Source: Bartonella sp. MM73XJBT.G
GTDB lineage: Bacteria; Pseudomonadota; Alphaproteobacteria; Rhizobiales; Rhizobiaceae
DNA length: 47,345 nucleotides
Direction of reading: 5' to 3'
Assembly: GCF_028618435.1 (NCBI RefSeq)
Contig: NZ_JAQISW010000015.1
Location: forward strand, 1-47,345
Part shown: positions 24,733-36,191 of the stretch, in pieces
Layout of the letters: every line of letters starts with the position of its first letter
How positions within the stretch are numbered: position 1 is the stretch's first letter
Notes under the pieces: model-generated
What the model was told of the DNA's origin: nothing
What the model saw: the letters and a program-made list of their open reading frames with translations, nothing else
The model's database searches: none
Position numbers and translations under genes: made by a program

Positions 24733-25892
24733 ATGAAAACCACGCTTAAGACCTATACCATTGCCGATATCTGTCATGGATTCACCTACAACGAATTTGA
24801 AGGCAAAGGCTTATTTGGCTTATCTGGCAAACTTACCATTCAACCTGAATACCAACGCAATTATATCTATGCTGATGGTAAACGTGATGTTGCCGTTATC
24901 GAATCTATCCTAAAGGGCTACCCATTGGGTTTGTTGTATTTTAACCAAACAGGGGATGGTATCTATGAGGTTTTAGACGGACAGCAACGCATTACCAGTA
25001 TCGGGCGATTTGTTACCAATAAATTTGCCATCATGGATAACAATAAGACCCCGCAATATTTCAACTCACTACCACCTGAACAGCAAGATTTGATTAATAA
25101 AACCAATCTTTTAGTATATGTGTGTGACGGTGAGGAAATCGAAATTAAAAACTGGTTTAAAACCATCAACATTGCAGGCGTACCACTCAATGAACAAGAA
25201 TTATTAAATGCTGTCTATTCAGGCAAATTTGTAACCCTAGCAAAAGCCGAATTTAGCAACAGCCAAAACGCCAATATTAACAAATGGGCGAGTTTGTGCG
25301 AGGATCAGCTTTACGCCAAGACTTTTTAGCCACCGCCCTTGAATGGGTCAGCCGTAACAATGTAGGCGACTACATGAGCCGTCACCGTCATGATGACAAC
25401 ATTAGCGAACTAAAAACCTATTTTAATACCGTAATTGACTGGGTATCAGGGATTTTTACTACTGTTGAGAAAGAAATGCAGGGGGTAGAATGGGGACGAC
25501 TATATGAAACCTACAAATCCAAGCCTTACAATCCGCAAACCATTAGTGAGCAAGTAAAAACCCTATATGCAGACCCTTATGTCAAAGACCGTAAAGGAAC
25601 TTTTGAATATGTGCTAGGTGGTATGATGGATAAAAAATTACTTAATGTAAGAGTATTTGATGAAGCTACCAAAAAATCAGCCTATGCCAAACAAACCGCC
25701 AATGCCGAAGTGAATGGTATTTCAAACTGCCCGCTATGTGCAATCAGTGACAATGTCAATAAAAATAAAATTTGGAAACTTGCCGACATGGATGCAGACC
25801 ATGTGACCGCTTGGAGTAAAGGGGGAGCAACCGACAAGGCTAATTGTGAAATGTTATGCAAAACTCATAATAGAGCTAAGGGTAATAAATAA
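24733..25892 (+). pseudogene. DUF262-HNH nuclease, split by a one-base frameshift
   Basis: Two overlapping frames make one protein of about 386 residues. The first (24733-25329) is the DUF262 domain: [33 protein letters not shown] and the DGQQR motif ([14 protein letters not shown]), linked in related proteins to nucleotide hydrolysis. It drifts off after NANINKWAS. The second frame carries on as [20 protein letters not shown] and ends in an HNH nuclease domain, NCPLCAIS then MDADHVTAWSKGGATDKANC and LCKTHNRAKGNK. Adding one T to the TTT at 25293-25295 would restore a single frame. Proteins of this design (GmrSD-like) cut phage DNA. The rest is free of stops, so the lesion is young or a sequencing error. 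Confidence 0.88.
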
Positions 25893-26574
25893 CACAAATC
25901 ACTAATAAACATTGGTTTTGTGCAAGTGCTACATAATGACGAAATTTCACAAAAAAAGATACGCAAGCAACAAAAGTTTGAGGCATCATCTTCATTATTT
26001 AATAAGATATTACTATAAATACCTTTAAAAGTCATAAAGCAAAAAGATGATGACAAGACGCGTGCTTATATACCTTTACATTCTTTCTCAATGAGGTTGT
26101 CTTTCTATTGCAGAGATTAACCAAACAGAGATATGCTTGTCCCAGTATACAAAAGCCCTTTAACAGAGAAAAGCTTAAACACCAGCATCTTATTCATAAA
26201 AAAAACAAACAAGACCCAACATGCTCTGTCCAACTTTCTCTCTTCAACTTTCAATGGGTACGAACCCTTGCATTGGTTCATAAAAACCATTCGCCCTTCT
26301 AAAGCGCAAACACAGGATTTTTTTAATGGTGCATGCATAAACTTAAAATGAAAAAATAGAACTGTATAAGAAAGAAATGACTATAAATCAAAAAGTTGTA
26401 TTTTTATCAATAAAATATTTTCAAAGAAAATCACGATCCCCGCACAATAAAAACATCTCATAAATGCAAGAGAAAAAGTCATGAAAAAGAGAGAGATCTA
26501 TTCACAATGGCGATACATCAACCAATGAAAAATAACAAAATGCTATAAGATCACTATCATAAAAGGAAAAACTG
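25893..26574. other. Spacer between defence operon and groEL block
   Basis: About 680 bp, AT-rich. Open frames at 26108-26351 on both strands have no ribosome site or motif. I see no terminator clearly belonging to the operon. Confidence 0.4.
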
Positions 26575-26594
26575 TACGAAACGTAAAAAAGCAT

Positions 26595-26623
26595 TAAAAA
26601 AAACGAGCATAGAAAGCCCGTTT
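26595..26623 (-). terminator. Terminator copy downstream of the groEL-tail duplicate
   Basis: On the minus strand ACGGGC pairs with GCTCGT (imperfect), followed by TTTTTTTT. This is a diverged copy of the groEL terminator at 26873-26903 and belongs to the duplicated unit. Confidence 0.65.
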
Positions 26624-26649
26624 CTTTATTACTTCTATGGAATAAGAGC

Positions 26650-26855
26650 TTAGAAATCCATTCCGCCCATTCCACCCATTCCGCCACCTAAGCATTGGAG
26701 GCATTGGTGTATCTTTCTTTGGAACTTCAGCAACCATTGCTTCTGTTGTAATCAGCAGGCTAGCAATTGAAGCCGCATTCTGGAGAGCAGAACGCACAAC
26801 TTTCACTGGATCAACAATTCTTGAAAGCAATCAAATCACCAAATTCACCGGTTGC
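26650..26855 (-). pseudogene. Decayed tandem copy of the groEL 3' end
   Basis: About 205 bp matches the last codons of groEL. One frame still reads [40 protein letters not shown] and then leaves frame within the Gly/Met repeat by a one-base gain. A small rearrangement also breaks the start (GEFGDLIA then a jump). The unit with its terminator runs about 26575-26855, next to the genuine 26853-27140. Confidence 0.9.
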
Positions 26856-26872
26856 AAAACGTGAAAAAGCAT

Positions 26873-26903
26873 TTAAAAAAAACGGGCCGAAAAGACCCGT
26901 TTC
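26873..26903 (-). terminator. groEL terminator
   Basis: On the minus strand ACGGGTC / GGCCCGT form an imperfect stem followed by T8 (26875-26882), 25-55 nt after the groEL stop codon. Confidence 0.75.
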
Positions 26904-26927
26904 TTCATTCTCTCTAGGGGAAAAAGC

Positions 26928-28571
<1,644 letters not shown>

Positions 28572-28631
28572 TTAATTTCTCCTTGGAGTTTTTTCAAAAT
28601 AGTACACAATGAAAAATTGAGGGACTCTCAA

Positions 28632-28928
28632 TTAGCCCATAATTCCCATAATGTCAGATTCTTTCATGATTAAAAGGTCTTCCCCATTAATCTTGACTTC
28701 AGTTCCAGACCATTTTCCAAACAAAATACGGTCCCCTGTTTTGACTTCTAAAGGCACGCGCTTTCCGTTATCATCCAGAGCGCCATTGCCAACAGCGATC
28801 ACTTCGCCTTCTTGTGGTTTTTCTTTTGCTGTATCAGGAATGATAATCCCACCAGCGGTTTTATTTTCAGATTCAACCCGACGAACAACGACACGATCGT
28901 GAAGTGGGCGGAATTGTATATTAGCCAT
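28632..28928 (-). CDS. groES: Co-chaperonin GroES
   Basis: 98 residues from ATG 28928. GroES is the seven-subunit lid of the GroEL chamber. Family motifs are intact: [20 protein letters not shown] (about residues 6-25), the mobile-loop region [16 protein letters not shown] (about 26-41), and [14 protein letters not shown] with the C-terminal [12 protein letters not shown]. It is the first gene of the groESL operon. A CIRCE operator and a consensus-like promoter lie 50-120 bp upstream. Confidence 0.98.
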   Translation of the reverse strand: MANIQFRPLHDRVVVRRVESENKTAGGIIIPDTAKEKPQEGEVIAVGNGALDDNGKRVPLEVKTGDRILFGKWSGTEVKINGEDLLIMKESDIMGIMG

Positions 28929-28980
28929 GTTTTAAATCCTTAAAACTGAACATAATTGCATTAATCTTAGAAAGTTCTTG

Positions 28981-29007
28981 CTAGCACTCTCTAAGTGTGA
29001 GTGCTAA
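28981..29007 (-). promoter_or_regulatory. CIRCE operator (HrcA site) of groESL
   Basis: CTAGCACTC-N9-GAGTGCTAA matches the CIRCE consensus TTAGCACTC-N9-GAGTGCTAA with one mismatch. It sits directly downstream of the -10 box, where bound HrcA would block initiation. Heat-shock derepression is inferred from the known role of CIRCE. Confidence 0.95.
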
Positions 29008-29017
29008 CACTATCCAA

Positions 29018-29046
29018 GATATAAAATCGGCCTTTCTCAATGTCAA
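29018..29046 (-). promoter_or_regulatory. groESL promoter
   Basis: On the minus strand TTGACA (29046-29041) and TATATC (29023-29018) are separated by 17 bp. Transcription would start near 29010, at the edge of the CIRCE element. Confidence 0.8.
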
Positions 29047-29161
29047 GGATAGTCATAAAATAATTTCTCTATAAATAAAACTTCCACGTCTTGCTTCTTC
29101 TTGCTATTTGGCGTTATCTAGCTTTTTTAAGAACCCGTAAACAAATAAAGGATCTTATATC

Positions 29162-30550
29162 ATGGTTGAAACACGTCAGGAAACGGATAGCTTTGGAACG
29201 ATTTCGGTACGCCAAGATCGTTATTGGGGAGCACAAACTGAACGTTCTCTGCATAATTTTAATATTGGCAGTGAAAAGCAGCCTCTTACCATCATTTACG
29301 CCCTAAGCCTTGTGAAAAAAGCAGCCGCCCTTGTCAATATGGACAAAGGCAAACTTTCTCCCAAGATCGGCAAAGCGATTGTCACAGCGGCTGATGAAGT
29401 TCTCTCTGGTGCTTTTGATGAGCATTTTCCCCTTTCTGTTTGGCAAACAGGCTCAGGGACACAAAGCAATATGAATGTCAATGAAGTGATCGCCAACCAT
29501 GCCAGCATGCTTTTGGGGGGAAAACTGGGAAGCAAAAAGCCCGTTCATCCCAATGACCATGTCAATATGAGTCAATCCTCCAACGATTCCTTTCCCACGG
29601 CACTTCACATTGCCACCACGCTGCAAACACGCCAACATCTTTTTCCTATTCTTGAAGCGCTCATTACCACTTTCAAGAAAAAAGAAGAAGAATTTGCCGA
29701 CATCATCAAAATTGGACGCACCCATACACAAGATGCCACTCCCTTAACGCTTGCACAAGAATTTTCAGGTTATCGGGTCGCGCTGGAAGCCAATCTTCAT
29801 CGTATTGAAACAGCCCTTGCTGATGTTCAAATGCTTGCTCAAGGCGGAACAGCTGTGGGAACAGGGCTCAACGCCCCGAAAGGCTTTGACGTTGCCTTTG
29901 CACAAACAATCAGCACCCTCACAGGAATACCCTTTAAGACGGCACACAATAAATTTGAAGCGCTTGCACATCATGGTGCTCTTGCGCATTTCCATGGCAG
30001 CTTGAATGCCTTAGCCGCGGATCTCTTTAAAATTGCCAATGACATTCGGTTTTTAGGTTCTGGTCCCCGTTCCGGCTTAGGCGAACTCAACTTACCTGAA
30101 AATGAACCCGGTTCCTCTATTATGCCTGGCAAGGTTAACCCCACCCAGTGTGAAGCCATGACCATGGTTGCAACCCAAGTTTTTGGCAATCATACCAGCG
30201 TAACTTTTGCCGCTAGTCAAGGGCATTTTGAACTCAACGTCTATAAACCTGTTATTGGCTATAACGTTTTACAATCGATAACCCTTCTTGGGGATTGCAT
30301 GCGTTCTTTTGATATGCATTGCATTCAAGGATTACGCGCCAATCGCGTTCATATTCACGCCCTCATGGAGCGCTCGCTCATGTTAGTCACAGCTCTTGCT
30401 CCAGAAATTGGCTATGAAAAAGCCGCTGAAATTGCCAAAGCAGCACATAAAAATGATACAACTTTGCGCACTGAAGCCCTCAAAGCAGGTGTTTCTGTAG
30501 AAGATTATGACCGGCTGGTTGATCCCAAAAAGATGATCGCTCCTCAATAA
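29162..30550 (+). CDS. fumC: Class II fumarate hydratase (fumarase C)
   Basis: 462 residues from ATG 29162. It catalyses the reversible hydration of fumarate to L-malate in the TCA cycle as a soluble tetramer without an iron-sulfur cluster. Diagnostic blocks are [16 protein letters not shown] (substrate site), [38 protein letters not shown] with the catalytic His, and the superfamily signature [11 protein letters not shown] (residues 317-327). Length and motifs are complete. It diverges from groESL, with both promoters in a 230-bp interval. Two decayed copies of parts of this gene lie downstream. Confidence 0.98.
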   Translation: MVETRQETDSFGTISVRQDRYWGAQTERSLHNFNIGSEKQPLTIIYALSLVKKAAALVNMDKGKLSPKIGKAIVTAADEVLSGAFDEHFPLSVWQTGSGTQSNMNVNEVIANHASMLLGGKLGSKKPVHPNDHVNMSQSSNDSFPTALHIATTLQTRQHLFPILEALITTFKKKEEEFADIIKIGRTHTQDATPLTLAQEFSGYRVALEANLHRIETALADVQMLAQGGTAVGTGLNAPKGFDVAFAQTISTLTGIPFKTAHNKFEALAHHGALAHFHGSLNALAADLFKIANDIRFLGSGPRSGLGELNLPENEPGSSIMPGKVNPTQCEAMTMVATQVFGNHTSVTFAASQGHFELNVYKPVIGYNVLQSITLLGDCMRSFDMHCIQGLRANRVHIHALMERSLMLVTALAPEIGYEKAAEIAKAAHKNDTTLRTEALKAGVSVEDYDRLVDPKKMIAPQ

Positions 30551-30599
30551 AGAAGCCAATAAAGAACAGGAAAACTTCTTCAACCTTATCCCTCAAAGT

Positions 30600-30622
30600 C
30601 ATCGGGGTGTCTCACCCCGATG
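30600..30622 (+). terminator. Hairpin after fumC
   Basis: CATCGGGGTG-tct-CACCCCGATG is a perfect 10-bp stem 50 bp after the fumC stop. It is repeated at 30910-30932 (loop TGT) as part of a tandem duplication. There is no immediate long T run, so it is a probable but not classic terminator. Confidence 0.7.
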
Positions 30623-30694
30623 AACGTTGTTCACAGTGTTTATTTTAGGCTCTGTTTATTTTAGGCTCTCATCTCCATTTTAGCCTTATCCAAA

Positions 30695-30975
30695 GAAACG
30701 CTTACTCCCAAAATTGGCGATGAAAAAGCAGCTAGAATTGCCAAAGCAGCGCATAAAAATGATACAACTTTGCGCACTCAAGCCCTCAAAGCCAAGCGTT
30801 TTTAGGAGAAGATTATGACCGGCTGGTTGATCTTAAAAAAGATGATCGCTCCTCAATAAAAGAAGCCAATAAAGAACAGGCAAACTTCTTCAACCTTATC
30901 CCTCAAAGTCATCGGGGTGTGTCACCCCGATGAGCGTTGCTCACAGTGTTTATTTTAGGCTCTCATCTCCATTTT
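30695..30975 (+). pseudogene. Duplicated fumC 3' end plus hairpin
   Basis: 30695-30859 matches the last 55 codons of fumC (shared: ATTGCCAAAGCAGC, AAAAATGATACAACTTTGCG, GATTATGACCGGCTGGTTGA) with frameshifts. It is followed by a near-identical copy of the fumC downstream region, including the hairpin (30910-30932) and the TTTATTTTAGGCTCTCATCT block. The unit is in direct orientation right after the original. Confidence 0.92.
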
Positions 30976-31329
30976 AGCTCTGATGAAAATATATAGTATA
31001 TTGATTTATAATGATAATATCTCTTTATTCAACTTGAATGCGCGTCCTAAATACCTGTAAGATTTTCTCATTTTAAAGCCATTTATATTAAATCAACCCA
31101 AACCATGTTTCTTGCGCCTCATAATCGAGATGCATGTATGACATAAAATTATCGTAAGAAAAGACTTAAAATGCCTCTAATAAACCGTCGAGAAGAGCTA
31201 AAGGATGGTCCACAACATTTTAGAACATACCCCAATTTTAGAATAAATCCAAATATATGATGAAACCAGCTTGCCCTTTTTATTTTATGAAGAGTAATGG
31301 TGGGAATGCTCAATAGAAGCAACATCTAT

Positions 31330-31620
31330 CAGAACAAAACGCAATGTCTCACAAGGTTTTGACCTTACCTTTACTCAAAACAATCACCCCCCCTTCAAGA
31401 ATATAGTAATAACCTTTAAAACAGTGCGCAATCAATTTGAAGTGCTCGCGCATCATGGCACCCATCTCCATTTCCTCGAATGCCTAACTCCATACGCTGA
31501 TCCCTACTGCTCTCATTAAAAAATTGCCAATGACATTTGATTTTTAGAATCTCATCCCTGTTCTGGCTGAAACGAACGAGAAAAATGGTTCATGATTTTT
31601 CCTGAATGAAAATTTACATG
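31330..31620 (+). pseudogene. Older decayed fragment of fumC (middle part)
   Basis: This stretch aligns with fumC around 29885-30150: ATCATGG and CTCCATTTCCT correspond to GCGCATTTCCATGG, and AAAATTGCCAATGACATT is shared exactly. The CCTGTTCTGGCT segment corresponds to the GPRSGLG region. Many substitutions and stops show that it is older than the 3'-end copy. Confidence 0.75.
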
Positions 31621-32192
31621 AAAGGAAACCGGAAAAATACGCTCCCCCTTCACCCCCCTGTTATTGTTCATATCCTCTCCTTTTTAATATTCACCCCTCT
31701 TTAATATTTCATTGAATCAATCCAAATGATGCACTTGGATCGTCATAAGTAAGCATGGCATACCAATAAAAAACAATTGAAAAAAGGGGCTCTTTTTCTC
31801 AAATCCCTAAAGCTATCATTCCCCAAGGCTATCGTCATGCAAAAGCACACACAATATTGAAAATAGGAAAGGCCCCTCTGCCCTTTTTAAGACGAGGATA
31901 TGGATATTCAGCATATATATTAAGCACAAAAATAAAAATCGTTATGTATAACGTATTTATATATAAATAACAAAAAAAGTGTTTTTAAGTTTGAGAAATA
32001 ATATTTTTCAACAAGATAAAATTTTATTTATTACGCCATAATGTTTTATACAATACAGAGAGCACTGAAAGACTATAACCCTAGAAGAGCTTTGAAAATT
32101 AATATTTTTTATGGGAAAAGAGCAAGATAAATACATTTTTTTAAAATGCTTAACTCTGAAAAATTATGGATTTTGAGTGTATTTTATTTTTT
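31621..32192. other. AT-rich spacer upstream of hbp with palindromes
   Basis: No gene. Contains CGTTAT-GT-ATAACG (31940-31953) immediately followed by a perfect 16-bp AT palindrome (TATTTATATATAAATA, 31954-31969). Confidence 0.5.
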
Positions 32193-32246
32193 CATAATGA
32201 AATTATGTATAGATTTTTTTAACTGATTTATGCATAATACATTATG
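32193..32246 (+). promoter_or_regulatory. Paired CATAAT/ATTATG dyads before hbp
   Basis: CATAAT-GAA-ATTATG (32193-32207) and CATAAT-AC-ATTATG (32233-32246) have centres about 40 bp apart, near four helical turns. They lie 27-80 bp before the start codon. Heme-binding porins of Bartonella are known to respond to heme and iron (Irr). Whether these dyads are the site is my inference. Confidence 0.5.
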
Positions 32247-32272
32247 TAATTGAAATAAATTGGGGACGTTTT

Positions 32273-33163
32273 ATGAATACAAAATGTTTAATTGCACTTT
32301 CTCTTTTGACTTTTATGACTACTTCAACAGCGCAAGCAGCTGATACGGTAATGTTTCAGCCATCAACACCGAATATTTCAGCATCAAGTGGTTTAGCCCC
32401 AAAGATTGCGCCAGTGACTTTTTCTACGCCTTTTTCTTGGTCTGGTTTTTATTTTGGGGGACAAACTGGATATGTTTCCAATAAGAGCAATTTAAATTAC
32501 ACGCCCGAAGAAAAGAGCGGAAAATGGGCTTTGGTCAATAGAGATTTATCAGCAAAACCATCAGGATTTGTCAGCGGTTTTTATGTAGGTTCTAATATTG
32601 ACCTAGGAAATAACCTTATTGTCAGTGTTGATACGGATATGATCTGGTCTGGTTGGAAAGACACCCAAACGGATAATGGCAAGAAAATTCTCGATAAATT
32701 AGACACTCTTAACGCTGTCTTTCAAGAAGCCGGGATTCCTATTATAAAACCTGCAGCTCAGGATGAAACGATACCCAACATTGATGATATTGTTGTGAGC
32801 AGTGTAACATTGAAAGAAAAATGGGGAGGAGCTTTGCGCGCGCGCATTGGTTTTGCTTCCCATCGTCTTATGCCTTATATTGCAGGGGGTATTGCCTACA
32901 CACAGATGCAATATATCCTATCACTTTTAACAAAATCACATGAAGATTCGACAGTATTTGCTTCTGGCAATGTGTTTGATAAAACAAAAGTAATGATTGG
33001 TTATACTCTTGGTGGTGGCTTTGATCTTGCCATGACCGATGACATTATCATGCGTACAGAATATCGTTATACAGATTTTTTTAAAAAGAAATTTGCAAAT
33101 GATGAACTTAAAATAAGCGATCAAGCGCATAATTTTCGCCTTGGCATCGCTTATAAATTCTAA
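32273..33163 (+). CDS. hbp: Hemin-binding outer-membrane porin (Hbp/Pap31, Omp25/31 family)
   Basis: 296 residues from ATG 32273 with GGGGA upstream. The signal peptide is clear (MNTKCLIALSLLTFM... cleaved after AQA, residue 22). The mature protein begins ADTVMF and has the family start FSWSGFYFGGQTGY (about residues 54-67). It continues as alternating beta strands with GFVSGFYVGSNIDL, WGGALRARIGFASHRLMPYIAG and the C-terminal strand FRLGIAYKF ending in Phe, as expected for an eight-stranded barrel. In Bartonella these proteins bind hemin at the surface and help adhesion. The paralogue (A to E) cannot be told from the sequence alone. A terminator follows. Confidence 0.93.
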   Translation: MNTKCLIALSLLTFMTTSTAQAADTVMFQPSTPNISASSGLAPKIAPVTFSTPFSWSGFYFGGQTGYVSNKSNLNYTPEEKSGKWALVNRDLSAKPSGFVSGFYVGSNIDLGNNLIVSVDTDMIWSGWKDTQTDNGKKILDKLDTLNAVFQEAGIPIIKPAAQDETIPNIDDIVVSSVTLKEKWGGALRARIGFASHRLMPYIAGGIAYTQMQYILSLLTKSHEDSTVFASGNVFDKTKVMIGYTLGGGFDLAMTDDIIMRTEYRYTDFFKKKFANDELKISDQAHNFRLGIAYKF

Positions 33164-33188
33164 TGTCTTATAGAAAAAGAAACGTTTT

Positions 33189-33218
33189 AAAAACCCTGTT
33201 TAAAACAGGGTTTTTTTT
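33189..33218 (+). terminator. hbp terminator
   Basis: AAACCCTGTTT and AAACAGGGTTT form a strong stem followed by T8, 25 bp after the stop. Confidence 0.92.
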
Positions 33219-34697
33219 ATGACTCTCCCCCCTTTAAAAAAGACGAAGACTTTAAAAAAAGCAGTGCTCAACTGTCAACAAAGGATTACAAAAACAACAA
33301 AGGAACGCAAAACAGTGCAACTTTTTGCAAGTTCTTCTCGCATATCCCCTTTAGAGGATGCATTAAAAACATAAGAGCTTTACCTGCACGACTATTGCAT
33401 GAAATAAATAAGAGCACTGATATTTCTTTAAAACAAAGATACATACTGCGCATCAAAAGCAGCAATTGATGGTAACCTAACAGCAGCATAAAAGAAGCTG
33501 GTATGTTCATTTTTCAACCTCTTCTTCACCCCTCTCAAAAGCATGCTTCTTCATCGACAAATAATCCGTTTTTTCAGTATCAATTCACCGATCATCTCTT
33601 TGTCTTAAAGTAAAATCACTTGATAGGATCACTGGAATTTATTTCTCGCCCCATCTTTGAAAAAACAAAGATCTTTCCCTTCCTTTAAACCTCATGTCGG
33701 TTTATAAAGAAACAACAACTCTAGGGTGAATTTCTCTTGACTTCCCACTTCATGGGTTCCACTTAAACTTTAAAAAACAATGAGCAAACCCTCACCTGAA
33801 TATTCAAGACACACTGAAAACAATAGTGAAACGGCTTACCTTCTATCACCCCACTTTAGATGACGCTATTTACAACTCTTCTATTGCCAGAATGGAACAA
33901 GGATATTGCCTCTCTCTGTTGGTGTCATACCTGAAACAAAAGAGATAATCTGATTGGAGAAGAACGCATTGGGGAAGAATATGAAATTGTAAAGATGAAA
34001 AAAGCATTTGTAGCAACTCATTTTCCAGCTTCCCTCTCTCCTTTGACGTTTGCTTTAGCAAGCAAAAATCAAACAGTATCTTTTTAAAGAGTGGTGCTTC
34101 ACATCGCCTCACGCTTTTGTTTCTCAACCCATTTTGGGCTCACAGCTCTCATGTCATAGGAGAACGCTCCCAACCAAAGCCTGCTTCACACACACAATAC
34201 ACCTGCTCATTTGCGCGTGTATTTTCAAAAAATATTGAATCCTTAAACCCATTTCACCACAACGCCTATAAAAAATAAAATCTAAAAATAAAATGGCGCC
34301 CTCTTTACTCTTCATCAAAGAGCATGCTGGAAGCTTCCTATACTTTTTCCCCCTCCAAGGATAGCCCTTCACACCTAATAAGATTCATGAAAAGGCATAT
34401 TTTCTTGTACAATTTTATACCACACGAGCGCATCTGGCTGATACGGCCCCACACGCACACACGATACACGCGCCCGATAACACGATACGCGTGCACGATA
34501 AATGTGCAAGAGACATGATTTTGGTTGATTGGTGATCAACAGATTAAAAAATAAGAGCCCCCTCTAATCTTCAAGGTCGTTCATTCAACAGGCAAAAGAA
34601 TGAATATTGATAAATCGCAATATTTTACAAATCGATATGATGCACGATGACAGAATAAAGCGGAAGTGTTGATTGATAAAGGAAATCTTTATCCAAG
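33219..34697. other. Gene-poor spacer
   Basis: About 1.5 kb with no supported gene. 34440-34500 holds short GC-richer CACGATA-type repeats. 34293-34330 (GCCCTCTTTACTCTTCATCA) is a diverged match to 40222-40255, one of several faint dispersed repeats. Confidence 0.4.
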
Positions 34698-34700
34698 TGG

Positions 34701-34782
34701 TGCGGGTGGTCGGACTCGAACCGACACTCCTTTCGGAACCAGATTTTGAGTCTGGCGCGTCTACCAGTTCCACCACACCCGC
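34701..34782 (-). tRNA. tRNA-Leu (CAA)
   Basis: The minus strand begins GCGGGTGTGGTGGAACTGG and shows a 7-bp acceptor stem (GCGGGTG / CACCCGC). The D arm ends TGGTAGACGC, the anticodon arm is CCAGA-CTCAAAA-TCTGG (anticodon CAA), the class II variable arm is long, and the T arm is GTCGGTTCGAGTCCGAC. CCA is encoded (34700-34698). The long variable arm and the anticodon both point to leucine. Confidence 0.96.
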
Positions 34783-35003
34783 ACTTGTGTTATAAAAGAC
34801 AGGTCTATAAAGACAGACTTGTCGATTATTTCTTTGCACTATATGAAGAAGGATAGATTCGTCAACAGCAGACTTCTGATTTTTTAAGAATTCCTCTCCT
34901 TTTCTTCTCTATTTAATGGAATATTTTTTATCGGATTTATAGCAATTTCATTTATAGCAAACTCATTTGTAAAGTTTTTACCACTTAAATTTATAAAAAA
35001 CGC

Positions 35004-35609
35004 ATGATATTAAATAAATTAAAGCTTTGGACGATTTCTCTAGCAAATCGGCGTACAGCACCACATTGGCTTGGTTTCATTGCCTTTCTTGAAAGTTCTT
35101 TTTTTCCAATTCCCGTAGATATTTTATATATCCCACTGCTGCTTATCCGTCAAAAGCGGGTTTATCGCTATGCTTTGATTGCAACGATTTGTTCTGTTTT
35201 AGGAGGGATTGCCGGTTGGTTTATCGGATATTTTGCCTATGACACCCTTGCCAAACCCATTTTAGAATTTTACGGTAAAGTTGAAAGTTTTGAATCTCTA
35301 AAAAACCATGCAACCCTGCAATTTCTGATTATTTTACTGATAACATCAGGTTTTTTTCACCTTCCCCCCATCAAAATTGTCACAATTTTGGCAGGTGTGA
35401 TGAATGTACATCTTGAACTTTTCATTCTCATTTGTATTTTTTCCCGAGGCGCTCGTTTTTATCTTCTTGCGTGGCTGATTAAACATTTTGGACAAAAAGC
35501 AATGAATTTTCTAAGACAGCATTTCAAATGGATTATCTTTATGGGATGTGTTAGTCTCCTTTTAATTTATGGGATTTTCATAGCTTTTTTTAACAAACAG
35601 CTTTTATAA
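35004..35609 (+). CDS. DedA/YqaA-family inner-membrane protein
   Basis: 201 residues from ATG 35004 (no strong ribosome site). It is a VTT/DedA-type polytopic protein of the YqaA branch. The marks are GFIAFLESSFFPIPVDILYI (about residues 24-43), the glycine-rich ATICSVLGGIAGWFIGYFAYD (about 60-80), the helical linker, SGFFHLPPIKIVTILAGVMN and FSRGARFYLLAWLIKHFGQK. The last two are the family's charged Arg/Pro motifs. About five membrane segments are predicted. DedA proteins have been linked to lipid flipping and envelope homeostasis. Twelve bp separate it from dsbB, so they probably share a transcript. Confidence 0.9.
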   Translation: MILNKLKLWTISLANRRTAPHWLGFIAFLESSFFPIPVDILYIPLLLIRQKRVYRYALIATICSVLGGIAGWFIGYFAYDTLAKPILEFYGKVESFESLKNHATLQFLIILLITSGFFHLPPIKIVTILAGVMNVHLELFILICIFSRGARFYLLAWLIKHFGQKAMNFLRQHFKWIIFMGCVSLLLIYGIFIAFFNKQLL

Positions 35610-35621
35610 GGAACAGACCCA

Positions 35622-36191
35622 ATGGCATGTGTTTTGTCTTCCCATTCCCTTTTAAACAAGCATCTTCATCTAGAACCTAGCAGAAAAGAGCAAAGTTTAT
35701 GGGCTTTTTTTCTAGCCTTTTGCTTGTCTGCTACCGTAGGTCTCGCCCTTGGTTTTGAACATTTTGATGGGTATCTTCCTTGCGATTTATGTCTAATCGA
35801 GCGTTTTCCCTATTACGGTGCCATACCATTTTTGCTCTTAGCAGGTTTTGGAGCATGGTTTTTTCGCATGTCTTCTTGGATACAACTTTTATTTTTATGT
35901 GTTTTTGTCTTAATGAGCATCAGCCTTGTTTTAGCCATTTATCATGCCGGTGTTGAATATGGCTTTTGGGAAGCTCCTCTCAGTTGTGGTTTAAATGCTG
36001 CGCGAAAAACCTCAGATATTAACCAGCTTCTTAATCAATTAAACAACATTCACCCTCCTTCTTGTTCAGAAGCGCCCACACATTTTCTTTTTCTTTCATT
36101 TGCCGGTTGGAATGTGGTTGCAAGCCTCCTTTTCACCCTTATGAGCCTCTATATTACATCAAAAGGCATTCTTTCAGGCTACAAGACATAA
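35622..36191 (+). CDS. dsbB: Disulfide bond formation protein DsbB
   Basis: 189 residues from ATG 35622 with AAGGAACAG upstream. DsbB is an inner-membrane quinone reductase that reoxidises DsbA. The redox cysteines are present: CDLC (C54/C57) in GYLPCDLCLIERFPYY and the second pair C122 (LSCGLN) and C148 (PPSCSE). Membrane segments lie at about 27-45, 66-82, 87-107 and 155-179, the expected four. The loop between C122 and C148 is short. It is preceded by the DedA-type gene, likely in one operon. Confidence 0.92.
   Translation: MACVLSSHSLLNKHLHLEPSRKEQSLWAFFLAFCLSATVGLALGFEHFDGYLPCDLCLIERFPYYGAIPFLLLAGFGAWFFRMSSWIQLLFLCVFVLMSISLVLAIYHAGVEYGFWEAPLSCGLNAARKTSDINQLLNQLNNIHPPSCSEAPTHFLFLSFAGWNVVASLLFTLMSLYITSKGILSGYKT

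Noticed and set aside
34698..34782. tRNA-Leu as an attachment site for an element
   Set aside because: I found no second copy of the tRNA 3' end nearby and no integrase gene beside it.
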